This document shows positions 50,501 through 61,988 of a stretch of 64,000 bases of DNA, piece after piece. The translations under genes were made by a program, and so were the position numbers. The stretch is taken from positions 18,344,495 through 18,408,494 of the forward strand of contig CM046835.1 of NCBI GenBank assembly GCA_025618425.1, read 5' to 3'. The first letter of the stretch is position 1; every line of letters begins with the position of its first letter. Below the pieces are notes generated by a model. That model made no database searches. It was not told the DNA's origin and saw only the letters and a program-made list of their open reading frames with translations. This stretch comes from Heliocidaris tuberculata. Its lineage: Eukaryota; Echinodermata; Echinoidea; Camarodonta; Echinometridae.

Positions 50501-50781
50501 CGAATCGTTCGCATGCCCCATGAAAACCCACCTCAAGCCGGTCGAATCTTTTTTAATGTATTATGTAGCTCTGTATCCTCCTGAGACAGTGTTGTCAGCC
50601 GGTATGCGGTCTATTTAGTACTCTAGTACAGTGCAATATTTGATGATGTCATCATAGACATATTGCACAGAAGGCTCGAAATGAAGTGCAATCTAATTAA
50701 CTTTTATTCAAATCCTCCTATGCCTAACTTTCTTCTAAGTTTTTCTCCATTTACTGTATTTTCTTTCCTATAATCGATTCC

Positions 50782-50820
<39 letters not shown>

Positions 50821-51370
50821 AAACTCGTACTCATATAATAATGTTCTTTCAGTAACTTGTGTTTAATTGTTCTGGTGTTTCCAACACAAGCTTTGCTTTC
50901 TGGATGTTTGCCTCCTTCTATTTTCTGAAATTTTTACTGTATTATACTCTGTGTTCATCACATTGCTACACATGTATCCTTTGCATATCACATTGTCCCG
51001 ATAAGATTAAAATAAACGTTAATTTTAATTCCAATTTCAATTTCAAAATGTACTCTATGTTTCTGGGCCAAACTATTATACCCAAAGCCACCTCAGATAT
51101 TGAAATGCCTCAATAGAGATAAACCCAATTCTACTACAAATCGATGAATACATAGATATAATAATAATCTTTACAAGGTACAAAGAATACTGTAAAACGA
51201 AAAAAGGCCGCATTATACTTATACAAGTAGGGATAGATAAATTCTTTTATCTTCACATTTTATGAGATGAGCAACATACCATGCATGGATGGAAAATCAG
51301 ATCAGCATACAAATTACATGGATTTGCACAAAAATCAGGACTAGTGATTCCTTGCATGATGATTTTGAAA

Positions 51371-51411
<41 letters not shown>

Positions 51412-53884
51412 TACTCTTTGTCAATGTTAATACAGTTTTTATATACGTATAGTCGTACACCACTAGTAAGCTTTAGAAATTGCCTTGTGAACTTGACACC
51501 TGTCGTATGCGATATGTTGCTGAAAATCTAAATCTTTATTAATCTGATGACTTCAATCGTATGTATGGGTGAGTGGTATGTATGAGTGGTCTACACAATC
51601 TGTTATTTCACAATCAGCTCATTTCGTTATTTTGTTTTAGTTGACTTTCATGAGCTTAGGCCTGGTGAGGTCTTTAGAGAAGCCCCATGAATGAATGACA
51701 TGGTTAAAAAGGTGAATTCAAAATGAATTGAATTAAATTGAATTGAATCTTGTTTACTGATAAAAGCACATTAAGAATAGTGGCCATAAGGCTGAAACAA
51801 ATTTAATTTACCAAAAAGTAAGCACATCCATTATAATACATTAAAATATATAGTCATAGATTCTATAAAATACAGTGATATGATGAATAGAAATATAATT
51901 GAATGATTAATTATCAGGGAAAATGAAAAGGATAGACTAGACAGGGGTAGATATATGAGAGAAGAGGAGCTAGGTGAGGACATCGAAGAACAAATTCACA
52001 TGAATATCAATACAAACGTTAGAATCAAGACTGGATTGCAGTCAGGTATACAAGATTTGAAGTCATTTACGTTAAAAGGTATTGAAATTAAGTTTATGCA
52101 TAAATGAAGTAGAATTACGGAATAATAAATTAACACATATAATAGTGAAGTAACTTTAGATCATCAGTGAATAAGTTCATTATGCTACGGAATCATGCAA
52201 GATTATCAGAATTAAAATAAGTATTGCAACTGGTTGAAAATCAGAGATTGACATATTTAACAAAATATTTTCGACTCTGGCTATTTATGTATGTAAAATT
52301 AACGTAAACATATACAGCCGGAAATGTTTAGAGTAAATGCATAATGGTATATGGGTACTATAGTGTCTAGTTTAGATATAAAAAGTACATTCATATATAT
52401 TTATACATTAAATGCAAATATTTATATAATAGCCAATGATGAAATTGAAAATTACATATTGAGTTCGATTCAGATATTATCATACATTAATAAGGTATTG
52501 AAATAGGTTTAGGCATAATTAAATAGAAGTATCACATCTTAAATTGAGATCTAGTGAAGTAAATTTCAATTTCGACCAGAGGTTAATATAATTAAAATAT
52601 AAAATTGTGGAAGACATTAAATACAATATCCGAATTGAGATATGTATTGCCATTGGTCGGAATTAAATTAAAATTGAATTCGATTCAGATAATAGATTTA
52701 CATTAATGAGTTAAATAAATAGTTTAGGAATTATTAAATCGAACTATCAAATCTTAAATTGAAATTGGAATAGTGAAGTTCATTTCGACCAGAGAGTTTA
52801 TCTACAATCTAAGTTTAATTGTCTGACGGTAAATTGAAGGGATCACTGATTTCCAGTATCTTGAGGTTCTACACATTGGCACATGTAATGTATTCGAGAT
52901 TCGTTTTCTCATTTCTCAATCATTGAAGAAGATCACGATGATGAGAGCTAGAAGTGAGTAGACGAGGAGAAAAAGAAGATAGAAGACTGAATCTGTGTGA
53001 TTCGAGAGAGGGAATACCAAGTTCTTCTAGGGTCAGATGGTAGAATTAAAGGACAGTTAAAGGATCTTACGACAGGCCTTCTTCTGAACGCGTTCTAGGT
53101 CAACAGTGATTGCTGACGACCAGATGGGGGCAGCATACACTAGAACTGGTTGTACATGACATAGATATTAACTTGTTCTGATCGTTGGAGGTTACATTTC
53201 TTTAACCGACACAATATGTACAAACGTCGAAAAGCTTGCAAACAAATTTTTGGATCATTCCCGAGAGAAATGTGTTTTATATTTTTCACAGTTTGTGGGT
53301 AATTTGGATGTATTCTAAAATGCTAAGATGTTGAGGAAAAACGTGTCGGAAAATATGTTAGCATCCTAGATATTCCCATTACTGATTACAAATGTTGCAT
53401 TCGTCGACAAACGTAACGTCGACGAACGTAAACAAGCTGAATATTGGCATAAATATACTAAGTATATTTTTAAACAGAGAGAAAAAGGGTTTATTTTTTA
53501 GTTAAATGTTCATTCAGTGATTGTGTTCTTTTAATTCGCTTTTCTTTGCTAGTTCCATTGCTCCGCCAAGAGCTTGGACTGATTTCGCGTCCATTCAATC
53601 TTCATTAACTGTCTGTCGAGACTTTATCGTGTTCAAGAAAGAAAACCGTTATGAAACACAATTAGACTTTACTTTGTGTTCTCGAACAAAGTCCGTAGTC
53701 ATATCGAGACGTGTTGAAAATTTCCTTCCCGTTCACTGATCAAACATAAACGAAAGTGAAAATAAAGCAGTTTATCTATTTTGTCTTGAATTCTTTGTTT
53801 AAAATGTAAATGTTTCAGTCGTGGTAAAATTGTTTAATAATGATAACAACAACAACAACAACAATAATAATAATAATACTATTG

Positions 53885-53975
<91 letters not shown>

Positions 53976-54299
53976 TAATATCAGTGATGATAATAATTGT
54001 TATGAATACGATTTGAAAGGGGCCAAATCAACTTGATATCAAAATGCTCTAGGTTAGAGCATTTACTAACGCTATCGTTAGCAATGATAATAATATCAAT
54101 AGTAATGATAGTGATAATTATTACTGTGGTAATCTTGTTATGATGATGAGTACAATTGTAAGAAGGTGAAATGTATATTCCAATGTAAATGTTAGCCATC
54201 ATTTTGTGTTGTTGTACAGTTCTGATGAAGATCACAGATCGAAAGCTTGAAAAATAAAGGATAATAAAAGCTACGACCGTCTTATATTGATCATTTCTT

Positions 54300-54363
<64 letters not shown>

Positions 54364-54646
54364 TACATACAAACCCAGGTGGTATAATATTACCAGGCTG
54401 GGTTTTGCAGCGTAATTTACTCTCCCTCCTAGCATAAACCCCTGAATCAACGCCCTGACAAAACAAAACAAACAAACAAACAAACAAACAAACAAACAAA
54501 AACTACTGGTAAGCTATCAGTCACCTGCTCAAACTGGCTCGTGTCGACAACCCACTCGTCTTGGGCGTTGGCAGGATATTTGCTTGGATAATTCGTGGAC
54601 GATACACTCAGTACATGGTCATATCCATCCAACTGACCGCGAGCCG
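34429..54646 (-). CDS. CUB-LDLa-LRR G-protein-coupled receptor (GRL101/LGR-like), 12 exons, 5' partial
   Basis: A cell-surface rhodopsin-family receptor with a long ectodomain, presumably G-protein coupled; the ligand is unknown. Exons in transcript order are 54646-54525, 49546-49324, 48411-48286, 46669-46559, 45044-44870, 40273-40202, 39465-39394, 38469-38398, 38010-37936, 37236-37162, 36578-36507 and 35548-34429. All junctions are GT-AG with matching phases, giving 770 residues without stops. The domain order is CUB, a four-Cys LDLa, a six-Cys LDLa, a cysteine-rich LRRNT, six LRRs of 24-25 residues each on its own phase-2 exon, a Cys-rich hinge, then seven membrane helices. Receptor motifs are VDRLYSVVSPF (DRY variant) after helix 3, CCWMPI in helix 6 and NPYLY in helix 7. 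The signal-peptide exon was not found. Architecture resembles GRL101 and relaxin-receptor LGRs, which lack CUB in the forms I know. Confidence 0.93.
36507..36578 (-). CDS. Receptor LRR 6
   Basis: A 72-bp phase 2-2 exon, NIGGNPLSNIALNTFQNL, then SQLRNL. Confidence 0.93.
37162..37236 (-). CDS. Receptor LRR 5
   Basis: A 75-bp phase 2-2 exon, VISDNSITDINASLFTGI, then ERHLNIL. Confidence 0.93.
37936..38010 (-). CDS. Receptor LRR 4
   Basis: A 75-bp phase 2-2 exon, DFAENNFTSIPPGSFRDL, then GQSLQRL. Confidence 0.94.
38398..38469 (-). CDS. Receptor LRR 3
   Basis: A 72-bp phase 2-2 exon, YLEFNQISRLNEGCFMDL, then NNLFFI. Confidence 0.93.
39394..39465 (-). CDS. Receptor LRR 2
   Basis: A 72-bp phase 2-2 exon, IVVNNSLTYLESRTFRGL, then FNLRLL. 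Confidence 0.93.
40202..40273 (-). CDS. Receptor LRR 1
   Basis: A 72-bp phase 2-2 exon, DLTSNQLFSLTPGVFDGL, then TRLWKL. The donor is gtaggt. It joins the LRRNT exon in phase. Confidence 0.93.
41923..42714. repeat. Perfect tandem duplication of 396 bp
   Basis: The segment 41923-42318 is followed directly by an apparently identical copy at 42319-42714. It lies in the intron between LRRNT and LRR 1. Content is AT-rich with no coding signal. Confidence 0.95.
42843..42911. repeat. (CAAAA)n-like low-complexity tract
   Basis: An A-rich tract with regularly spaced C. Confidence 0.85.
43257..44035. mobile_element. Foldback element, about 0.8 kb
   Basis: The left arm near 43262-43410 (ATTGCCAATTTGAAAT, TTTTTCTGCTTTCAC) and right arm 43905-44030 (GTGAAAGCAGAAAAATAAA, ATCAAATTGGCAAT) are inverted copies. 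A third, diverged left-type arm lies at 44240-44405. Intronic. Confidence 0.6.
44870..45044 (-). CDS. Receptor LRRNT exon
   Basis: Phase 1 in, 2 out. It encodes ILKCPIGCFCGE, a Trp-rich insert with GGYSEWQPMWINC, and ends TTKTASL. The Cys spacing fits an LRR N-terminal cap with an extra loop. Confidence 0.88.
45222..46333 (-). mobile_element. 5'-truncated LINE with 11-bp target-site duplication
   Basis: Direct TCCATGAAGTT copies flank it at 45211-45221 and 46334-46344. The minus strand reads MVHLFCDCEKVVPIWRYVLN near the 5' end (the HLF-C-C tail of L1/Tx1-like LINEs), then about 0.8 kb of 3' UTR. It ends in a short poly(A), seen as T 45221-45230. It lies in the intron between LDLa 2 and LRRNT, in the receptor's own orientation. 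Confidence 0.88.
46559..46669 (-). CDS. Receptor LDLa 2
   Basis: A 111-bp phase 1-1 exon with six Cys: CSMSSYQCHDSDICLAP, then CDGQVDCPLGDDEEQC. The calcium-cage residues (D..D..DDEE) are present. Confidence 0.94.
46947..47692. mobile_element. Composite palindromic element with CACTGTAAAAAA ends
   Basis: The ends CACTGTAAAAAA (46968) and TTTTTTACAGTG (to about 47678) are inverted. An arm of about 220 bp with GTTTAGCCTATAC-type sequence occurs three times: forward at 46975-47220, forward again at 47245-47425, and inverted at 47447-47665. Intronic between LDLa 2 and LDLa 1. Confidence 0.75.
47914..48177. mobile_element. hAT-like MITE with 8-bp target-site duplication
   Basis: GTTTGTTC is repeated at 47906-47913 and 48178-48185. 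The ends GGGGTCCACTCGCTATTCAT and their inverted partner (GGGGTAACCTCGCTAGTCAT read from the right) continue as AAGGACCGC. Inside, a perfect 24-bp inverted repeat (47926-47949, 47962-47985) surrounds an ACGCGT centre, and a second diverged hairpin follows. Eight-bp duplications are typical of hAT elements. Confidence 0.85.
48286..48411 (-). CDS. Receptor LDLa 1 (degenerate)
   Basis: A 126-bp phase 1-1 exon ending ARCDGIVDCHDYSDETGCG before gtaaga. Only four cysteines are in the module; the segment VYLCESGMQSIILTA lacks two of the usual three N-terminal cysteines. Confidence 0.88.
48540..48810 (+). mobile_element. Possible SINE with box B-like GGGTTCGAAGCCC
   Basis: The box B-like sequence is at 48595-48607, with a tail AAGAGCTATACAAAAACACA and CATCAT repeats. 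Box A is not convincing. Confidence 0.35.
49324..49546 (-). CDS. Receptor CUB domain, second part
   Basis: Phase 0 in, 1 out. It encodes MSINFMEIEHPWDTLLI through TIQFCSDVMEENGGFDLDFY, the typical C-terminal strands of a CUB domain. Confidence 0.9.
49735..50545. mobile_element. CpG-rich non-coding element in a CUB-domain intron
   Basis: A sharp island of TTCGCGAA/CTCGCGCA-type motifs sits in AT-rich intron DNA. CCTTCGC(A/G)AATCGTTCGC occurs near both ends as a direct repeat (49760, 50497), and GGCAAAGTCCAACATTCG near the left end has an inverted partner near 50461-50478. No ORF with domain features; target-site duplication not found. Confidence 0.55.
50787..50817. repeat. (TA)n microsatellite
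   Basis: About 15 TA units. Confidence 0.95.
51373..51408. repeat. (TA)n microsatellite
   Basis: About 18 TA units. Confidence 0.95.
52040..52815. repeat. Degenerate tandem repeats of roughly 200 bp
   Basis: Units near 52040-52200, 52440-52610 and 52640-52815 share GAATTCGATTCAGATA, TTTAGG(C/A)AT(A/T)ATTAAAT and ATCTTAAATTGA blocks followed by TTTCGACCAGAG. They sit where the 3' UTR of the adjoining minus-strand LINE would be. Confidence 0.6.
52910..53170 (-). mobile_element. LINE C-terminal fragment
   Basis: The minus strand reads VLVYAAPIWSSAITVDLERV then QKKACRKIL, and after a frame break YHLTLEELGIPSLESHRFS. This is the standard post-RT tail of jockey/CR1-like LINEs. It lies between the two CUB exons. 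Confidence 0.8.
53842..53976. repeat. (AAT/AAC)n microsatellite
   Basis: A long trinucleotide tract. The poly-Asn open frame across it is an artefact. Confidence 0.97.
54304..54357. repeat. (TA)n microsatellite
   Basis: About 27 TA units. Confidence 0.95.
54460..54503. repeat. (CAAA)n microsatellite
   Basis: Tetranucleotide repeats just downstream (minus sense) of the first CUB exon. Confidence 0.95.
54525..54646 (-). CDS. Receptor CUB domain, first part
   Basis: Phase 1 in, 0 out. It encodes VLSVSSTNYPSKYPANAQDE then WVVDTSQFEQ, matching the SPNYPxxYPxN...W start of CUB domains. The first conserved cysteine of CUB is not on this exon. Confidence 0.88.
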
Positions 54647-55535
54647 CTGTAAACATGGAATTAAAGAAGACACTTGTCTGAAAGAATCTTCAGATTATCA
54701 ACATGGATATTGAAGTCAGTAACATCCGCGAAAAAACGTAAATCAAGACTGTCATTTTACATAAATGTTATCAGGCTATTGCAGCATTTTGCATAGTAAT
54801 GAAGATGATTAACATAAAGAGGATTGAGCTTCCCAACGGGATTTTAGATTTTTGAGGGTTTTTTTTGTGTTGTAATCACCATGACGACCAGAATGTGCCA
54901 ATGGAAATGCCAAAACCCAAATGGGATCAGAGCTCTTAAAATATTGAAGGAGTTATATACACAAAAGAAGACTATTTAAGAAAAAAAAATCAAACTTGTC
55001 GACGACCTTAATGCCAACAGAACAAAATGGGTGCCCCCGTGATACTATAAATCCATATCTACAGCGAGGTGTAGTTAACCGCCAACCGTTAACTCAGTCA
55101 GGAAGAGAAGTGATCTTACCATTTTTAAAACCTATCTTGTATAACTTTGGGACCGAATTTCATTACAAGGCTAAACAATTCGTACAATATGTCGGAAAAT
55201 TGGCCAGTGGATGTCACCGTGATATAGTGTCAGAATCTAAAAAACTGGAAGGTTCATAGTAGTATATAAAATTGGTCAGCCTTCTGGCGATTTTAGGCCC
55301 TGTGATACGCACATGACTATATCATCCATGTCATCATCAACAGTAAAAAGCCATCAAACTTGTGCTCAGACCCTAACGTTAAACAATGCAATTCCTATAT
55401 AAAATATTTCCTAATATGACAATGAGACTATAGAAGGTACATTGTAAATTATTTCCCATGGTCATGGTTGTGAAAATGAAATAAATTCACCGACATTGTC
55501 GTGCTGACACTAACATCACCCAGGGATCATAATTA

Positions 55536-55537
<2 letters not shown>

Positions 55538-55609
<72 letters not shown>
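55538..55609. repeat. (AAT)n microsatellite
   Basis: About 23 units. Confidence 0.97.
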
Positions 55610-55613
<4 letters not shown>

Positions 55614-55789
55614 TACTCCAGGGATCACTGATAATTAGAATACAAAAATCCCCCCTAATTTCCAAAATCTTTCTAATATAAATGCGACATATACGACTTA
55701 TGACAAGGCAATTTTCTAAAAAAAAATTCCCTTCATCACAAATATCATCAATAAAATTAACGTATTAAGTCATGCTAGAGCGCCGTAAG

Positions 55790-55901
55790 TGCAGCCATGC
55801 TAAAGCCAGGGTAATAATTGTGGAGCGCCAGGAGTGTCAAGTCTGACAGACATGTGCGCTATATAAGAACCCACTATTATTATTATTATTATTATTATTA
55901 T
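55790..55901 (+). mobile_element. 3' tail of a SINE/LINE with (ATT)n
   Basis: The sequence ends GTGCGCTATATAAGAACC then an ATT run (55874-55901). The same GCGC-TATAA-ATT layout closes the LINE at 29.9 kb. Confidence 0.45.
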
Positions 55902-56269
55902 TTATGAAGAAAACATAATCACATTACTATGTCAAGGTAAACGTGAAAAATCCGATATTCGGACAAAAGAAATATGAAATATAAGTCTTGCATGTTCATA
56001 ACCTCGCTTCATTTTAGGAATAAAGTATCTCATCGTATTGTCGGATGAGGTGACCTTCGGATTAATGAACTCCTCTTAGGAAGAACACACATTTTGAATA
56101 ATGAATGCCCGGATCGCAGATAAATGAAATTTATAAATATTGAATGATCTTTACATACATCACTTTGGACATGTTGGAAGATAACAACAACATATATTCA
56201 TGTATATGCTCATTTAAAAACCTCATTGTCAATGATTTTTTTTAAAATCTGACTTACAAAAGGTTCCAT

Positions 56270-58140
56270 GGCGAACATGCTTCAATACAGACGATATTGA
56301 CATCGCACTGGAAACATGGCTTGTATTGTTTATGAATACTGTTAATAAATATATTCCGCTTTGCAAGAAAAGAATTCGCCAAAAGCATGCCCTTGGATTA
56401 ATGAGGATATTATTGAACTATGCACAAAAAAGATCAAGCCCATAATATAGCATTGAACATAACTCATCATAGAAAAAATTACAAAGAACTATAGAACTTG
56501 GTGAATCATCTTTTTAGGAAAGAAAAAAGAAAATCATGATAGTAAAGGAAATAGCAGCAAGATGTGGAAGAGTATCAAACATATTATTCCTAAATCTAAT
56601 CAATAAGGTCTTACCATGTAGTATAGAAGTGAATGGGACCAGGATTTTAGATAATAAGTGCATTGCACAGAGCTTTAATGACCATTTCATTACATGCGCT
56701 AGTAATATAACAAATGGTATCCCAAAGCATTCTGAAGTAATCTTAGACCACTATGAATTCACTAATACTGAATGTGAATTCGATTTACAGCCAGTGACGA
56801 GTGCCTTTGTTTTAAAAGAAATTGAAAATATGAGTAATGATAAGGCAACTGGAGAAGATGGAGTAAGTTGTCGCCTTTTAAAAATGGAAAGATATATCAT
56901 TTTGGAGTCTGACATGTCTTATCAATATATCCATTACCGGAGGACATGTACCATGAGGCTGGAAAAAAAACAATGGTAATTCCAATATACAAGACTGGTG
57001 ATATGTTCATTCCAAGTAATTAGTTACAGACTAATATTGGTATTATCCATTGTGAGTAAAATCTTAGAAAAAACAGTTCACAAACAATTTTCTGACTTTC
57101 TAGACGAAAATGATATATTATGTCCTAACCAGTCTGGATTTCGTCCTTTGCACTCTACTGCAACAGCTCTAATGAAACTTGCAGATCAGTTATCTTCCAA
57201 CATTGATAACAATAAGCTAACAGGTTTTGATTTTATTGATCTGCGCAAAGCATTTGATATAGTCGATCATGATATTCTGTTATGTAAATTAAAGGCCATT
57301 GGATGTTCTAATCAGTGGTTTAAATCGTATTTGTCCAACCGAGAACAGTCGGTTTGTTTTAAAAGGGCAACATGTAGTTCCGTAAAAGTTATCCTGGGAG
57401 TCCCGCAAGGTTCAATTATAGGGCTACTTCTGTTTTCTTTATATATAAATAGTTTGCCTAAATGTATTGACGTTGGCATTGTTGATACGTACGCTGACGA
57501 CACGACTCTAACAGTCAGCGGAAGCAACGTTAAAGAGGTAGAAGAAAAATTAACCAGAGGTATGGAAAATATATTTGCATGGGTAACTAAAAACCGTTTA
57601 GTCCTTAATGCTGACAAGACAAACGTCATGCTAGTAGGATCAAGATCGGTTGTTAATAGTGTAAATGATTTTTCTGTCACGGAAGCATTTTGAAAAGAGT
57701 AAAAGTGGCAAAATGCCTAGGTGCTATAGGACTGATGAAGAGTTACGTTGGACTGAACATGTTGAAAAAATTATCAAAACTACGCAAAAAGATATCAGTG
57801 TGATTAAGCGTGATAAAAGCTATGTTCCTACACGATCTCTTAAACTTCTTATAATGCCCTTGTTTTACCTCACTTTGATTATTGCTCCTCGGTCTGGTCT
57901 GGACAATTTCAAAGACAAACAATTAAACTACAAAAGGTTAAAAAAACGCCCATGTAGTGTTGGTAAAAGGATTTGATGTTTCTTCCAGTGACATGTACGT
58001 TCACACGTTTCGGATGGATGCCTATTCAGATACTTTTCCAGTTTGGACGTGTAGTGATGATGTATAAGTGTAAACATGATATGGCACCCACGCATTTAAA
58101 GAGAGATTTAAGTCTTATTATGACGTAATAACAGGAAAAT
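56270..58140 (+). mobile_element. Jockey/CR1-like LINE, RT body with frame shifts
   Basis: The pre-RT region has QSFNDHFITCASNI and MSNDKATGEDGVSCRLL. The RT (57,000-57,690) has GFRPLHSTATALMKL, DLRKAFDIVDHDILL, GVPQGSIIGLLLFSLYIN and the catalytic YADDT, followed by NKLVLNADKT-type text (here NRLVLNADKTNVMLVGS). Downstream, in other frames, come LRWTEHVEKI and the C-terminal MMYKCKHDMAPTHL. Stops and at least three frame shifts mean it is inactive. The 5' end is missing or too decayed to see. Confidence 0.9.
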
Positions 58141-60986
58141 TATAAATACATTAATTATATCAATTCATGATATAATAGTCACATATTGAGCATCTCTATA
58201 CATTATACATGCATATGTACATGGATACTGTGTCTCTCCATAACACTGAATAAAAAGAGTATTTATTTAGCCGAGATAAATCCTGTGGTCAATAGAAACT
58301 TTCCCTTTTAACACATCAGAAGATAATTATTTCTGCCTTAAGCTTTTCAATCTGGTTCGTTAAAGAAGATGTTGAAGATGTATGCACAATTTCACTTTGA
58401 TTTGTTTCAAAAGCTTAATACGAGTGTACATAACTTTTATTCAAGTTTACCACAAAATGAGCTAAAAATCAAAAATAAACAAAGGTTTTGCAATGTGGTT
58501 AATAGAATTTTCCCTTTTTAAACATCAGAAACATCAGATCATATTTTTGCCTTAAACTTTCAAATATGGTTCGTTAAAGCAAATTTTAGGAGTGCATTTT
58601 TTTTTTCTTCAAAATTTCAACAAAGTATGATGTTTGATAATAAGGTGACGATAGAAAGTTACCACAAATACTGGTTCGTGTTGGTAATAGTCATTTAAAG
58701 TGTAAAGAAGGGAAATGAAAACATTTATCACTGAGAGTATACCTGCTGTGTATTATTACTCGAATTATTTTTTTCTGAAGGACAAGCAACTTATAAGACT
58801 TTTAGAAAAATTGTTACCCGAAACAACGTTACAGTATTTATTAAAGTAAGGAAGAACAAGTGAGCAATAAAGCATGTGAAGTACATTATTCTTGAGATAA
58901 GAAGCGAGTCTGTAGATTATACAGACACTCTTTGATACTTCAGATCCAACTCTACGAATATGTAACTTCTACGATAAATGACTATCGACATAGACTTTGA
59001 GAAACTTAGTTTTAGTTTCTTCAAATCTAGCCAAATCTAGTAAAAGACAACCAATCGTGAATTTACAAAGCAATACATCATATACCTTTGATTATGTTTG
59101 AAAACAAGCGGATAGCTCTCAATATGAGTTAACGGATTGTAGTCTTTTAGCATATCTCAGACATTGCAATGACATCGAATTAAAAATGTATTGAACTTAA
59201 AAATATCTTTATAGAATCAATAATGCGCAGTAAACTTCTTGAGTCAAAATGGATACTAGAATATTTTTTTTCTCTCTGGCTGTGGTTCCAAATGTATGAT
59301 CACATTTATTTGGGGGATAGTATTGTGATTCATTTAAGTTATCGTTTTAAAATTGAGAATCTGGATCTACATCATACTTTCCAGAATAGTCTTCATCTGT
59401 TCATGGGCAACAAAAGGGCTAAATTGTTAATTGGAGAAGCTCTCGTATGCAAGTGGAGTGTTGTTATTGGTTGCGAAAGCATTGTCCAGTTCAAGTTATT
59501 AATCTGTAAAAGGAAGAACTGTAAAACACAGACTGACAGGCAGAGAAAAAAATGTTCCAACTCCCTAGACGTGCAATCACGTCCACATAAATAACAATGC
59601 AATAAATTTGGTCACTTATCATTTGGCTTTGTTTCATTTTTTAATGCATTGTTATTGAAGCTTTCTCTCTTATTTATGTTGCATATACTATCACAGTTCC
59701 ATATTATTACCATATGTTTTTTTTTTTTTTTTTTTTTGAGGGGGGGGGGGGGTTGTATATGATTAATGTTAAGTTATCCTTCGTAAAAAACAACCAAAAA
59801 AAACAACAAAACTTTTCGGCCCACAAACCGCAAATTATATATATTTAAAAAAAAACCAAACTGTTTTCAATGAATGAATTAATGAATATCGAGTTATTAT
59901 TCTATCCGGCCCGCTCTCGAAATTAGCCGCAATAAAAGACGTGCCGCTGGCGTTAGCTTCTGTATTGTTCATATTCCACTAATGCACCTCTCGGTTTGAT
60001 AACCTTATATTTTAATAGAGCTATAGCACACAAAAAAAGAATTCAACATGCTCCTGTCTGCACTTTGGCTATAAAGAAAGTCCACAAAGCCGTTTTACCT
60101 GAAATCGATACAAGACCCGAAGGGAACCAAAGGCCAGAGGCGCGGGACATTCTGGACCTTGGCTTAAGCCTGGGGTGGGGGGGGGGGGGGGGGCGGGGTG
60201 GGAGAGGGCATTCGAGCCACCCACTGGCAGTCCATGTATTTTAGCTGGAATCCCATATTCTAAGAGAAGTATCTCGATTTGCAAACCATGATAAGATATT
60301 ATTTATTCATCACTTGCTTTTTATTTATTACTTTATTTGTAGGTCAGTATTAATGATAATGAATAGCTATTTCAGAGCGAATAGAGCGAGCAAAAACTTA
60401 ATTTTAGCTTTGGCTGACTTTTTTTTATTCGGCAAAGACAAATTCAAGAATTCAGTGAATACAAAACAACAGTACAGTTAGAAAAGAGTCACATTTTCTC
60501 TACATCCAGTGCATTTTAGGCAGCAAAGCTTTGTTTAGGGGCACTTAGGTGTTTTTTTTCAGGGGCGTGTTACACCCCCTTCGCGATGAACATTTTTGTC
60601 AGTTTTTATATATTGTCATGTGCTCCCATACCTCTTCCTCCTCAAAAAATTTGGTCCATGGGCTTTAAGGGGAAAAATTTGCACCAATTTTTAGGGGGTG
60701 GTCTGACAACCCATCCTGCCGGATTTTTTTTTTTTCAGTTTTGGTGTTTTGGTAGTTTATAGTCATACACCTTCCTGCTGACAAAGTTTTAGCGCATATG
60801 TTAGACTTGTTGAAATCGACCCGACTTTGGGGCCCTTTTGGGGGGCCTTTGGGGGCCAAACCTGGTGGCTTCGTTCGAGCTGACAAGCTTTTTCTGAATG
60901 ACATGGAAGGTCTAAGTAACTTTAGAGGTCAAATCTCATATGTAAAATGGGGTGATTATTGACAGGCTCCCAGACTACGTGGATGC

Positions 60987-61025
60987 CGGGAAAAGAAAAT
61001 AAATAATAATAATAATAATAATAAA
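60987..61025. repeat. (AAT)n tract
   Basis: A short AATAAT run. Confidence 0.85.
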
Positions 61026-61988
61026 TAATCTATTAACTAAATAACTATAACCCGTCGGTCTTATTTTCCAATCCATGTGACTTTACATAAATGAAATAGA
61101 ATAAAATGGTGAGATAAAACAAAAAATGAATTACAGTTGTAATTAGGAAATTTAGATACGATAATCATTGACTTAAGATTTAAAAAAAAAAAAAGGAAAG
61201 AAGAAGAAGAAGAAGAAAAAAGTCACTGTGTGTACATTTATATAGCACCAGAACAAAAAATTAGTGGGTGAGTAAGTGTACTCAAACCCGACATCATACC
61301 CGAAGATCGCGCCGTGCAGCTGAGTTTAAGTAAAACAATTTGAGAATGACCAGATCAGATATCATATTGCTATTATAATTCAACGAATTTGAGAGTAGCG
61401 ATATAGATATAAAGAAGCAGACTTGGAATTGGCATAAATTATGACATAAGATTTTTAAACATTGTATACAGCAACAATAGAAACTAACACTGAGGGAAAT
61501 TGGCATGAAAATTTCCACATACTATATGAAAGAAGTATGGAAATATGTAAATCATGCATCATGTATTACAGCTTAGAAACAAGTCTTTAGAGTTAAATTA
61601 CATTTACAATGAGAACTTGTTCTTTCAGTTTTGAAAGCCAGGTATGAAATGATAATAAAAACAATCAGTCTTCAAATTAATGGGGAGAGTATCATAAAAA
61701 AAGGGGAAGTATGTGGATGGCAGAACCATGGAGTCTTTGAGTGCGAGCATTTAGATATTTGACTTAAACAGTGTCAGAATATCGTTGGTTAATATAAATT
61801 GCATTTTGAACAGCTTCGCAGTTTATAAGGACATAGAAGACTTTGAGAACAAAACTAATCAGAATATAATGACGCCTAAAAAAGGTGTACCAATTTAAAC
61901 TTTGGCGGCCTACAGAATAGTCCATTTCTTGTCTTCTCTGTTTGAGAATAATTCGTGTAGCTCGTCTCTGAGCCTGCGTCACATGTCC

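Noticed and set aside
53821..54036. Poly-Asn open frame
   Set aside because: It is translation of an (AAT)n microsatellite.
54996..55259. Plus-strand 87-codon frame
   Set aside because: No recognisable domain or codon signal; it lies in repeat-rich DNA.
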